From positions 52,060,609 through 52,124,608 of the forward strand of contig CM017570.1 of the NCBI GenBank assembly GCA_007844125.1: a stretch of 64,000 bases of DNA. The letters are read 5' to 3'. Positions 51,101 to 61,500 of the stretch are shown in pieces. The notes beneath the pieces are model-generated. The model was not told the DNA's origin and ran no database searches. It worked only from the letters and a program-made list of their open reading frames with translations. The first letter of the stretch is position 1. Each line of letters begins with the position of its first letter. Source of the DNA: Sinonovacula constricta (lineage: Eukaryota > Mollusca > Bivalvia > Cardiida > Solecurtidae). The position numbers and the translations under genes were made by a program.

Positions 51101-54100
51101 GGGGACCGTATGGCTGGTTGTATATGTGTATGCTGTTGTACTTTCAAGGTGTGTGGGGACCGTATGGCTGGATGTATATGTATATGCTGTTGTACTTTCG
51201 AGGTGTGTGGGGACCGTATGGCTGGTTGTATATGTGTATGCTGTTGTACTTTCAAGGTGTGTGGGGACAGTATGGCTGGATGTATATGTGTATGCTGTTG
51301 TACTTTCAAGGTGTGTGGGGACAGTATGGCTGGATGTATATGTATATGCTGTTGTACTTTCAAGGTGTGTGGGGACAGTATGGCTGGATGTATATGTGTA
51401 TGCTGTAGTACTTTCGAGATGTGTGGGGACAGTATGGCTGGTTGTATATGTGTATGCTGTTGTACTTTCGAGATGTGTGGGGACCGTATGGCTGGATGTA
51501 TATGTGTATGCTGTTGTACTTTCGAGATGTGTGGGGACAGTATGGCTGGTTGTATATGTGTATACTGTTGTACTTTCGAGGTGTGTGGGGACAGTATGGC
51601 TGGGTGTATATGTGTATACTGTAGTACTGTCAAGGTGTGTGGGGACAGTATGGCTGGGTGTATATGTGTATACTGTAGTACTGTCGAGGTGTGTGGGGAC
51701 AGTATGGCTGGTTGTATATGTGTATGCTGTAGTACTTTCGAGGTGTGTGGGGACAGTATGGCTGGTTGTATATGTGTATGTTGTAGTACTGTTGAGGTGT
51801 GTGGGGACAGTATGGCTGGGTGTATATGTGTATACTGAAGTACTGTTGAGGTGTGTGGGGACAGTATGGCTGGTTGTATATGTGTATGCTGTAGTACTGT
51901 TGAGGTGTGTGGGGACAGTATGGCTGGTTGTATATGTGTATGCCATAGTACTGTTGAGGTGTGTGGGGACAGTATGGCTGGGTGTATATGTGTATGCCAT
52001 AGTACTGTTGAGGTGTGTGGGGACAGTATGGCTGGTTGTATATGTGTATGCCGTAGTACTGTTGAGGTGTGGGGGGACAGTATGGCTTGTTGTATATGTG
52101 TATGCTGTAGTACTGTTGAGGTGTGTGGGGACAGTATGGCTGGTTGTATATGTGTATGCTGTAGTACTGTTGAGGTGTGGGGGGGACAGTATGGCTGGTT
52201 GTATATGTGTATGCTGTAGTACTGTTGAGGTGTGTGGGGACAGTATGGCTGGTTGTATATGTGTATACTGTAGTACTGTTGAGGTGTGGGGGGGGGGGCA
52301 GTATGGCATGGTGTATATGTGTATGCTGTAGTACTGTTGAGGTGTGGGGGGACAGTATGGCTGGGTGTATATGTGTATGCTGTAGTACTGTTGAGGTGTG
52401 TGGGGACAGTATGGCTTGTTGTATATGTGTATGCTGTAGTACTGTTGAGGTGTGTGGGGACAGTATGGCATGGTGTATATGTGTATACTGTAGTACTGTT
52501 GAGGTGTGTGGGGACAGTATGGCTGGTTGTATATGTGTATGCTGTAGTACTGTTGAGGTGTGGGGGACAGTATGGCTGGGTGTATATGTGTATGCTGTAG
52601 TACTGTTGAGGTGTGTGGGGACAGTATGGCTTGTTGTATATGTGTATGCTGTAGTACTGTTGAGGTGTGGGGGGGACAGTATGGCTGGTTGTATATGTGT
52701 ATACTGTGGTATTTACGAGGGGTGTGACGACCGTATGGCGGGGTGTTAAATCGTAAAATGAAATCTATGTATTTATCGTTGCAGCAACTGGAGACGGGCC
52801 CACCGAAGTGTGGTGTGTGTGGGGATCCGTATAGTCAGGCACGGGATCATGAAAAGGGCGGAAAGTATGGCTCTGCCATAATCTCGCGGTATTTTCCGGC
52901 AGGAATCAAAGGTTAATTTCTGGGAAATAGGTTTTTTTTCTTTCTTTCTTTTTTCTTTCTTTCTATTTTTCTTCTTTCTTTCTATTTTATTGTTTCTTTC
53001 TTTCTCTCTTCTTTCTTTATTTCTTTCTATTTTACTTTCTTTCTTTTTTTCTTTCTTTCTTTCTTCTTTATTTCTTTCTATTTGTCTTTGCTTACATAAC
53101 TTTTTCTATTTAACGATATCTAGCTACAGATTGTGGAGGAGAGGCCCAGGCAAATGACCACCGTAGGAAAAACAAGACAACCTTAAATTATTTTGGCCCT
53201 AATCGATAATTGGACTCACGCGGCAACATAGATAAAACACGGTGACTAAGCCCGCTCTGCCTTGGAATCCATGCTTAGATAACAAGTCTGACCGACATTC
53301 GTTAAGTTCATAGACGATTGTTGAGACAGATATAGTGCTGCCTGCACTGTATAAATCTCCCGTGAACACTTGATATGATACTTCACCCAGACACACTATC
53401 ATGACTCAGGTCAGACTTTTCTTTGGAAATATACCTTTAAACTAAGCGTCAACAAGGAAGATATATCACATCAACGCCTGGAATTAGACCGAGCCATAGC
53501 TTTAAACACGATTTAGGTTTTTACGTTAATATTTAGAGGTTTTGGCTATGACGGACAATCATAACCTTAGTTTCTCTGAAGAAATGGTATTTCTTATAAA
53601 CATGAAAGAATAGTTTGAATGTTGGTAATAGTGGTAGTGTGTGGAAGTGGTATTTCTTATATGACGTATTTTCTTATATGACGTAAAGACATTGACACCT
53701 GAGTTTTTAAACGTTAAACAATCGCTAGATCGTTGACATCTGAAAATTGGCCAATAACTAGCAGAAAATAAATCCAAACTTTAATTGCACTGAAACTTGA
53801 ATGTTATTACTAATTAAACAAATTCGTTGAGAATGCACCTCATTCATGTATTTGACCTGCATATATATCTGTTGCTAACAGTTTTTTCTTTATATGTCTC
53901 ATATATCTCCCCAGAGATCCCGGTAAAGGTGGAATTATTGGCGTTTGAGAAAGGATTCTTCGAGTTCCGGATCTGTCCTGTGAACAACGGCACCGTAACA
54001 CAAGAATGTCTGGACGAGAACCAACTACCAATCAAAGAGGGCTATCTGAAAGGTGGGTCTTAGTGGGTTGGTGGTAGAGATAGTCATGTGAGTGGTGGTG

Positions 54101-57100
54101 ATATATAGGGTAGTTGGGTGAGTGATATAAAAGATGATGGAGATCTGTAGAAGGTAGAACGATATGAAATGAATGGGTTGTATTAGCGGTGTTGACTGGG
54201 GGGAGTGGTGATTAGGTGGTTGATTTAGGGGTGGTAGTTTAAATGGTGGTGGTAAAAGTAGTATTTTGGTGAATATGATCGTGATGATGGTAAGAGTTGC
54301 CTAAGTCATGATGATCGTAAAGGTTGTGCTGTGGTATGAAGGTACGACATTATAGTAGGTTCTAGTATGTGTTTGTGTTTGTCTTTTATATACATCGTGG
54401 CAACAATAATGGTTATTAAATCGACGTCAAGCTTTTTTGATAGAGAAAGACATTTTACCGAGACAACTGTCTTGGTACAAACACAGGCGCGCCGCAGGTC
54501 AGCTGGAAGACCTTCCCTACAATGACTCCATCCAAAGCGGCGAGAGTCTTAGCAGACGGAAGTATGTAAAGGTGGCTGGTGGTTGTATGTAGAGGTGACA
54601 TTATGGTAGGTGGTGGTATGTAGAGGTGACATTATGGTAGGTGGTGGTATGAAGATGTGACATTATGGTAGGTGGTGGCATGTAGAGGTGACATAATGGT
54701 AGGGTTGTGGTATGAAGGGTGACATTATGGTAGGTGGTGGTATGTAGAGGTGACATAATGGTAGGTGGTGGTATGAAGCTGTGACATAATGGTAGGTGGT
54801 GGTATGAAGCTGTGACATTATGGTAGGTGGTGGCATAAAGGTGTGACGTAATGGTAGGTGGTGGTATGAAGGTGTGACATTATGGTAGGTGGTGGTATGA
54901 AGAGGTGACATTATGGTAGGTGGTGGTATGAAGGTGTGACATTATGGTAGGTGGTGGTATGAAGGTGTGACATTATGGTAGGTGGTGGTATGAAGGTGTG
55001 ACATTATGGTAGGTGGTGGTATGAAGGTGTGAAATTATGGTAGGTGGTGGTATGAAGGGTGACATTATGCTAGGTGGTGGTATGTAGGTGTGACATTATG
55101 CTAGGTAGTGGCATGAAAGAATGGCATTGTGGCATGAAAGAATGGCATTATGGTAGGTGGTGGTATGTAGGGGTAGCATTATTGTAGGTGGTGTGTATGG
55201 GTGACATTATGCTGGGTAGTGGCATGAAAGAGTAACATTATGGTAGGTGGTGGTATGTAGGGGTAGCATTATTGTAGGTGGTGTGATTGGGTGACATTAT
55301 GGTAGGTCGTGGTAATTAGAGTTGATATTATGGTAGGTGGTGGTATGTAGGGGTAGCATTATTGTAGGTGGTGTGTATGGGTGACATTGTGCTGGGGAGT
55401 GGCATGAAAGAGTAACATTATGGTAGGTGGTGGTATGTAGGGGTAGCATTATTGTAGGTGGTGTGTTTGGGTGACATTATGGTAGGTCGTGGTAATTAGA
55501 GTTGATATTATGGTAAGTGGTGATATGTAAAGAGTGGCATTATTGTAGGTGGTGTGTACGGGTGATAATATGGTAAGTGGTGGTATGTAAGAAGTGGCAT
55601 TATTGTAGGTGGTGTGTAGGGGTGATATTATGGTAAGTGGTGGTATGTAATGAGTGGCATTATTGTAGATGGTGTGTATGGGTGATATTATGGTAGGTGG
55701 TGATTTGTAAGGAGTGGCATTATTGTAGATGGTGTGTACGGGTGATATTATGGTAGGTGGTGGTATGTAAGGTGTGGCATTATTGTAGATGGTGTGTACG
55801 GGTGATATTATGGTAGGTGGTGGTATGTAAGGTGTGGCATTATTGTAGATGGTGTATACGGGTGAAATTATGGTAGGTGGTGGTATGTAAGGAGTGGCAT
55901 TATTGTAGGTGGTGTGTACGGGTGATATTATGGTAGGTGGTGGTATGTAAGGTGTGGCATTATTGTAGATGGTGTATACGGGTGAAATTATGGTAGGTGG
56001 TGGTATGTAAGGAGTGGCATTATTGTAGGTGGTGTGTACGGGTGATATGATGGTAGTTGGTGGTATGTAAGGAGTGGCATTATTGTAGATGGTGTGTACG
56101 GGTGATATTATGGTAGGTGGTGGTATGTAAAGAGTGGCATTATTGTAGGTGGTGTGTACGGGTGATATTATGGTAAGTGGTGGTATGTAAGGAGTGGCAT
56201 AATTGTAGGTGTTGTGTACGGGTGATATTATGGTCGGTGGTGGTATGTAAGGAGTGGCATTATTGTAGGTGGTGTATACGGGTGATATTATGGTAAGTGG
56301 TCGTATGTAAGGAGTGGCATTATTGTAGGTGGTGTGTATGGGTGACATTATGGTAAGTGGTGGTATGTAAGAAGTGGCATTAGTGTAGGTGGTGTGTACG
56401 GGTGATATTATGGTAAGTGGTGGTATGTAGGGGTGATATTATGGTAGGTTGTGGTATGTAAGGAGTGGCATTATTGTAGGTGGTGTGTAGGGGTGATATT
56501 ATGGTAGGTGGTGGTATGTAAGGAGTGGCGTTATTGTAGGTGGTGTGTAGGAGTGATATTATGGTAGGTGGTGGTATGTAAGGAGTGGCATTATTGTAGG
56601 TGGTGTGTATGGGTGACATTATGGTAAGTGGTGGTATGTAGGGGTGAAATTATGGTAGGTGATGGTATGTAAGGGGTGGCATTATTGTAGGTGGTGTGTA
56701 TGGGTGACATAATGGTAGGTCGTGGTATGTAGGGTTTATATAAAGGTAGGTGGTGGTATGTAAGGGGTGGTATTATTGTAGGTGGTGTGTATGGGTGACA
56801 TAATGGTAGGTCGTGGTATGTAGGGTTGATATTAAGGTAGGTGGTGGTATGTAAGGGGTGGCATTATTGTAGGTGGTGTGTATGGGTGACATTATGGTAG
56901 GTCGTGGTAGGTAGAGTTGATATTATGGTAGGTGGTGGTATGTAAGGGGTGGCATTATTGTAGGTGGTGTGTATGGGTGACATTATGGTATGTGGTGTGT
57001 AGAGGTGGCATGATCGTAGGTGGTGGTATGTTGGAACGACATGATGGGAGCGGTGGTATGTAGGTACGAATTGATGGTCGGTAGTGGTATTTAGGGGTGA

Positions 57101-58548
57101 CATAAAGGTAGGTGGTGGTATGTATGGATGACATGATGGTAGGTGGTGGTATGTTGGGGTGATATGGTGGTAGGTGGTGGTATGTTGGGGTGATATGATG
57201 GTAGGTGGTGGTATGTAGGAGTGAAATGAAGGTAGGTGGTGGTATGTAGGGGTGACATGAAGGTATGTGGTGGTATGAAGGTACGACAGGGTGGTAGGTG
57301 GTGGTATGTAGGTATGACATGGTGGTATGTAGGGATGACATGATCATAGGTGGTAATTATCAATCTGCTAAGCATCATTGTAAAACTGGTTATTCAATAA
57401 AAAATAAAATTCCCGCAAAGTAATTACAATCAATACTTTGAGCTCTATCATTTATAAACTGATGTTAAAATGGGTAGCATGATAGATGTGTCAGTAATTG
57501 ATGAAGAAGGGCCGACGTGATTGGACTAATTCTTGTCTCATTTTGCTTGACAGGAACTCCGATGCAATTTTACCCCAAGGAGGCCGGTGACTTCCGGTTG
57601 ACTATCGCTATTCCGCCCAATATCACCTGTGACCGCTGTGTTTTACAGTGGCGATATCATACAGGTACGTTTGTTTCATACATCACACTATCACAAGTAT
57701 GGTGGAGACTTTGGTGACAAAAAAACCAAAGAAGGAAACCCCACCCAAACCAGACAGATGTCAGAAATGAGCCGCCGGTGGCAATCAGGTCAGCTGGAAG
57801 ACCTCCGCACATAACTTTTCTGGTTTCACCGGTACTCGAACCCACGCGGTCAAGGGCATCGGGTCGAACACCAAGTCGGCGATTGAACCAGTTCTCCTAC
57901 TGGTGTGTAAACATTTGAGGAAAGGACACCCAGTTAATTTTGATGGTCCTATCAGAGAGTGGGATGTTTAGTAAAAACATATCACCTGTCTTTAAAGGTG
58001 CTTACCGCAAGATTGGACAAGCCATTTTTTCTCAAATAAGCAAATAAGTCATCGGTACCTGGAAAGGTCATGCCAAATGCTGTTCATTGATGCCATATAT
58101 CTCTATGAACAGTCAACCATAAATCACCACTTGTCTCTGCAAACAGGTATTGTCTATCCGAGCCACGCTACAGAGACCACTATCGCGCTTTTTTGTTGTT
58201 GGAAAGAATGGAAATTTAGAGTGATTTCTTTTCGCAATGTGTACTGTCTAACAATACAGTTTGTGTTCAAGATCGTCTTCATTAAGATTATTACAGTATG
58301 GGTTCATCCATTAAATACGTCAACATTCCCCACTTTTAAAGTAAGATATTGTTACATGTATTTGATATAAGCAAACTGTCACTATTTGTGTCCTCAGCGA
58401 ACAGTTGGGGTACCGATCCTATCACAGGGACCGAAGGTCTAGGAGAGGGGCCTCAAGAAGATTTCTACAACTGTGCAGATATACAGATTGGCGGGGATAT
58501 CCCCAAGAGCCTTCTCAGAAACAAGTACTTTGCTCCGATCGACCAGAG
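35962..58548 (+). CDS. Gene B: AA15 LPMO-like secreted protein lacking both copper-brace histidines; 3' end outside window
   Basis: Exons read as 35962-36132, 52785-52911, 53915-54052, 57554-57664 and 58398-58548; all joins are AG/GT and stay in frame for 232 residues. Residues 1-22 form a signal peptide. Then come MYDPPNRGVMWKYGF, NCGG, KCGVCGD, FRICP, TCDRCVLQW, NSWG and GPQEDFYNCADI, which are LPMO_10/AA15 blocks in the usual order. The mature N-terminus reads SGSMYDPP where active enzymes have His-Gly, and the internal site reads LLAFEKG where gene A has TANHYG, so both expected histidine ligands are absent (Ser23, Glu111). The two Cys of gene A's ACIGCGPQ are Gly and Glu here. A non-catalytic, binding or repurposed role is likely; decay is less likely because the frame and all splice sites are intact. 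Confidence 0.82.
36133..36944. other. Start of gene B intron 1
   Basis: Unique AT-rich intron with a CTG/TTG-rich microsatellite-like patch at about 36288-36345. Confidence 0.5.
36945..40775 (+). repeat. 47-bp satellite (~81 copies)
   Basis: The unit is built from CACGATATCAAACACCGAG, AGCAAACAACACC and CCCTCCCATACACAC. The period is 47 bp. The consensus is stop-free in all three + frames, so a 799-codon open frame (38366-40765) passes through all phases. Confidence 0.95.
40776..43510. other. Gene B intron 1, unique part
   Basis: Mostly unique AT-rich DNA with a TTG microsatellite at about 41114-41143 and one SINE (listed separately). No exon is supported. Confidence 0.45.
41495..41770 (-). 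mobile_element. tRNA-derived SINE, inverted copy
   Basis: The minus strand opens with CCTGGTAGCGCAATTGGTAG (an A-box-like tRNA head, ~41735-41755). The body then carries CCGGTATCAGGATAATGTGA and GGTGTTCACGGCATGC, which match the central domain of the 401-665 SINE. Confidence 0.65.
43515..43780 (+). pseudogene. Two decayed copies of the gene B exon 2 start, at the left edge of the 54-bp array
   Basis: TTGTAG|CAACTAGCGACGGACC (43575-43596) aligns with the real exon start TTGCAG|CAACTGGAGACGGGCC (52779-52800), and the match continues through AAGTGCTGGGTGTG. A second, weaker copy starts near 43730 (AACTAGAGGCAGACTCGCC), about 149 bp later, and runs straight into the array. The reading frame is not kept. 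Confidence 0.6.
43755..52740 (+). repeat. 54-bp satellite (~166 copies)
   Basis: The unit is built from GGTGTGTGGGGACAGTATGG, CTGGGTGTATATGTG and TATACTGTAGTACTTTCGA. Subfamily blocks carry GACAG, GACCG or GAGCG, and after 51630 a TACTGTTGAGG variant. Because 54 is divisible by three, long open frames run on both strands (+ frames read VCGDSMAGCICVYCSTFE). A block near 45060-45540 recurs at 48245-48725, an offset of ~3185 bp. Confidence 0.95.
52785..52911 (+). CDS. Gene B exon 2: KCGVCGD segment
   Basis: The acceptor is TATCGTTGCAG and the donor AAAG|GTTAAT (phase 0 in, phase 1 out). It encodes QLETGPPKCGVCGDPYSQ, then EKGGKYGSAIISRYF. It begins 45 bp after the 54-bp satellite, and its first ~45 bp resemble that satellite's monomer. 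Confidence 0.85.
52928..53105 (+). repeat. Polypyrimidine (TTTC)n microsatellite
   Basis: About 175 bp of CTTT/TTTC units, nearly pure C/T on the + strand, begin ~17 bp after the exon 2 donor of gene B. Confidence 0.9.
53106..53914. other. Gene B intron 2
   Basis: Unique sequence apart from a SINE body remnant at 53300-53420. No other feature is seen. Confidence 0.4.
53300..53420 (-). mobile_element. SINE body fragment, inverted
   Basis: AGATATAGTGCTGCCTGCAC and CCGTGAACACTTGATATGAT match the 41515-41565 stretch (AGATATAGTGCTGCTTTCAC, CCGTGAACACCCGGCATGAT). No tRNA head is visible. Confidence 0.6.
53915..54052 (+). CDS. Gene B exon 3: segment with Glu in place of copper-ligand His
   Basis: The acceptor is TCTCCCCAG and the donor AAAG|GTGGGT (phase 1 at both ends). 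It encodes IPVKVELLAFEKGFFEFRIC, then TQECLDEN. Anchoring on G-x-x-E-x-R-I-C-P places Glu111 (GAG) opposite His53 of gene A. Confidence 0.85.
54053..54480. other. Gene B intron 3, GT-rich start
   Basis: Starts GTGGGTCTTAGTGGGTTGG and stays rich in GTGGTGG words, with a loose ~30-bp rhythm resembling the array that follows. Confidence 0.4.
54484..54545 (-). mobile_element. SINE fragment
   Basis: GCAGGTCAGCTGGAAGACC is the inverted GGTCTTCCAGCTGACCTGC body motif seen at 57790 and, in part, in each 61-bp satellite unit. Confidence 0.5.
54560..57350 (+). repeat. 31-bp array turning into a 60-bp dimeric array
   Basis: Left part (54590-55100): 31-bp units of TGACATTATGGTAGGTGG plus TGGTATGAAGGTG. 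From ~55130 to ~56400 two diverged monomers alternate as a strict 60-bp unit (TGGTAGGTGGTGGTATGTAA, then GGAGTGGCATTATTGTAGGT). The right part is less regular. It fills gene B intron 3. Confidence 0.93.
57554..57664 (+). CDS. Gene B exon 4: TCDRCVLQW segment
   Basis: The acceptor is GCTTGACAG and the donor ACAG|GTACGT (phase 1 at both ends). It encodes TPMQFYPKEAGDFRLTIAIP, then TCDRCVLQWRYHT, the conserved CxxCVLQW block of the fold. Confidence 0.85.
57665..58397. other. Gene B intron 4
   Basis: Unique sequence apart from the SINE at 57765-57900. Confidence 0.4.
57765..57900 (-). mobile_element. tRNA-derived SINE, inverted, with intact B-box
   Basis: The minus strand reads GAACTGGTTCAATCGCC, then GCGTGGGTTCGAGTACCGG (B-box), then GGAGGTCTTCCAGCTGACCT. 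It is the best preserved local copy of the family from which the 61-bp satellite seems to derive. Confidence 0.65.
58398..58548 (+). CDS. Gene B exon 5: end of LPMO-like domain
   Basis: The acceptor is GTGTCCTCAG and the donor CAGAG|GTAATT (phase 1 in, phase 2 out). It encodes ANSWGTDPITGTEGLGEGPQ, then EDFYNCADIQI and about 20 further residues ending in IDQR. Cys residues present in gene A at this point are missing. The next exon is beyond the 98-bp satellite, outside the window. Confidence 0.82.
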
Positions 58549-58599
58549 GTAATTTGTCTCAAAGTGAAAATACACGTGTGTCTTGGTATTTACTAACAC

Positions 58600-61500
58600 A
58601 AGGGTGCCTCTACATGAGTTCTCCCCACCCCTCCAATAGACCCAAAGAGATACCTCTCCTAGTGAACAGTCATGACAGTGGTTGTAATGATAAGCACGAG
58701 ACTGCCTTACAATAAGTTCTCCCCACCCCTCCAATAGACCCAAGGAGATACCTCTCCTAGTGAACAGTCATGACAGTGGTTGTTATGATTAGCACGAGAC
58801 TACCTTACAATAAGTTCTCCCCACCTCTCCAATAGACCCAAGGAGATACCTCTCCTAGTGAACAGTCATGACAGTGGTTGTTATGATTAGCACGAGACTA
58901 CCTTACAATAAGTTCTCCCCACCTCTCCAATAGACCCAAGGAGATACCTCTCCTAGTGAACAGTCATGACAGTGGTTATAATGATTAGCACGACACTGCC
59001 TTACAATAAGTTCTCCCAACCCCTCCAATAGACCCAAGGAGATACCTCTCCTAGTGAACAGTCATGACAGTGGTTGTAATGATTAGCACGACACTGCCTT
59101 ACAATACGTTGTCCCCACCCCTCCAATAGACCCAAGGAGATACCTCTCCTAGTGAACAGTCATGACAGTAGTTGTAATGATTAGCACGAGACTGCCTTAC
59201 AATACGTTCTCCCCACCCCTCCAATAGACCCAAGGAGATACCTCTCCTAGTGAACAGTCATGACAGAGGTTGTTATGATTAGCACGACACTGCCTTACAA
59301 TAAGTTCTCCCCAACCCTCCAATAGACCCAAGGAGATACCTCTCCTAGTGAACAGTCATGACAGTGGTTGTAATGATTAGCACGACACTGCCTTACAATA
59401 AGTTCTCCCCACCCCTCAAACAGACCCAAGGAGATACCTCTCCTAGTGAACAGTCATGACAGTGGTTGTAATGATTAACACGACACTGCCTTACAATAAG
59501 TTCTCCCCACCCATCCAATAGACCCAAGGAGATACCTCTCCTAGTGAACAGTCATGACAGTGGTTGCAATGATTAGCACGAGACTGCCTTACAATACGTT
59601 CTCCCCACCCCTCCAATAGACCCAAGGAGATACCTCTCCTAGTGAACAGTCATGACAGTGGTTGTAATGATTAACACGACACTGCCTTACAATAAGTTTC
59701 CCCACCCCTCCAATAGACCCAAGGAGATACCTCTCCTAGTGAACAGTCATGACAGTGGTTATAATGATTAGCACGAGACTGCCTTACAATAAGTTCTCCC
59801 TACCCCTCCACTAGACCTAAGGAGATACCTCTCCTAGTGAACAGTCATGACAGTGGTTGTAATGATTAGCACGACACTGCCTTACAATAAGTTCTCCCCA
59901 CCCCTCCAATAGACCCAAGGAGATACCTCTCCTAGTGAACAGTCATGAGAGTGGTTAAAATGATTAGCACGACACTGCCTTACAATAAGTTCTCCCCACC
60001 CCTCCAATAGACCCAAGGAGATACCTCTCCTAGTGAACAGTCATGACAGTGGTTGTTATGATTAGCACGAGACTGCCTTACAATAAGTTCTCTCCACCCC
60101 TCCAATAGACCCAAGGAGATACCTCTCCTAGTGAACAGTCATGACAGTGGTTGTTATGATTAGCACGAGACTGCCTTACACTAAGTTATCCGCACCCCTC
60201 CAATAGACCCAAGGAGATACCTCTCCTAGTGAACAGTCATGACAGTGGTTATAATGATTAGCACGACACTGCCTTACAATAAGTTCTCCCCACCCCTCCA
60301 ATAGACCCAAGGAGATACCTCTCTTAGTGAACAGTCATGACAGTGGTTATAATGATAAGCACGACACTGCCTTACAATAAGTTCTCCCCACCCCTCCAAT
60401 AGACCCAAGGAGATACCTCTCCTAGTGAACAGTCATGACAGTGGTTATAATGATTAGCACGACACTGCCTTACAATAAGTTCTCCCCACCCCTCCAATAG
60501 ACCCAAGGAGATACCTCTCCTAGTGAACAGTCATGACAGTGGTTATAATGATTTGCACGACACTGCCTTACAATAAGTTCTCCCCACCGCTCCAATAGAC
60601 CCAAGGAGATACCTCTCCTAGTGACTAGTCATGACAGTGGTTGTAATGATTAGCACGAGACTGCCTTACAATAAGTTCTCCCCACCCCTCCAATAGACCC
60701 AAGGAGATACCTCTCCTAGTGAACAGTCATGACAGTGGTTGTAATGATTAGCACGAGACTGCCTTACAATAAGTTCTCCCCACCCCTCCAATAGACCCAA
60801 GGAGATACCTCTCCTAGTGAACAGTCATGACAGTGGTTGTAATGATTAGCACGAGACTGCCTTACAGTAAGTACTCCCCACCCCTCCAATAGACCCAAGG
60901 AGATACCTCTCCTAGTGAACAGTCATGACAGTGGTTGTAATGATTAGCACGAGACTGCCTTACAATAAGTCCTCCCCACCCCTCCAATAGACCCAAGGAG
61001 ATACCTCTCCTAGTGAACAGTCATGACAGTGGTTGTTATGATTAGCACGAGACTAAATTACAATAAGTTCTCCCCACCCCTCCAATAGACCCAAGGAGAT
61101 ACCTCTCCTAGTGAACAGTCATGACAGTGGTTATAATGATTTGCACGACACTGCCTTACAATAAGTTCTCCCCACCGCTCCAATAGACCCAAGGAGATAC
61201 CTCTCCTAGTGACTAGTCATGACAGTGGTTGTAATGATTAGCACGAGACTGCCTTACAATAAGTTCTCCCCACCCCTCCAATAGACCCAAGGAGATACCT
61301 CTCCTAGTGAACAGTCATGACAGTGGTTGTAATGATTAGCACGAGACTGCCTTACAATAAGTTCTCCCCACCCCTCCAATAGACCCAAGGAGATACCTCT
61401 CCTAGTGAACAGTCATGACAGTGGTTGTTATGATTAGCACGAGACTGCCTTACAGTAAGTACTCCCCACCCCTCCAATAGACCCAAGGAGATACCTCTCC

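Noticed and set aside
43505..51408. Long open frames (up to 674 codons, both strands) as repetitive Cys-rich or His-rich proteins
   Set aside because: All come from a 54-bp satellite whose length is divisible by three. Open frames on both strands of the same DNA are expected from that.
55449..56348. 299-codon minus-strand open frame (Thr/Pro/Ile/Tyr-rich)
   Set aside because: It comes from the 60-bp dimeric repeat, a multiple of three.
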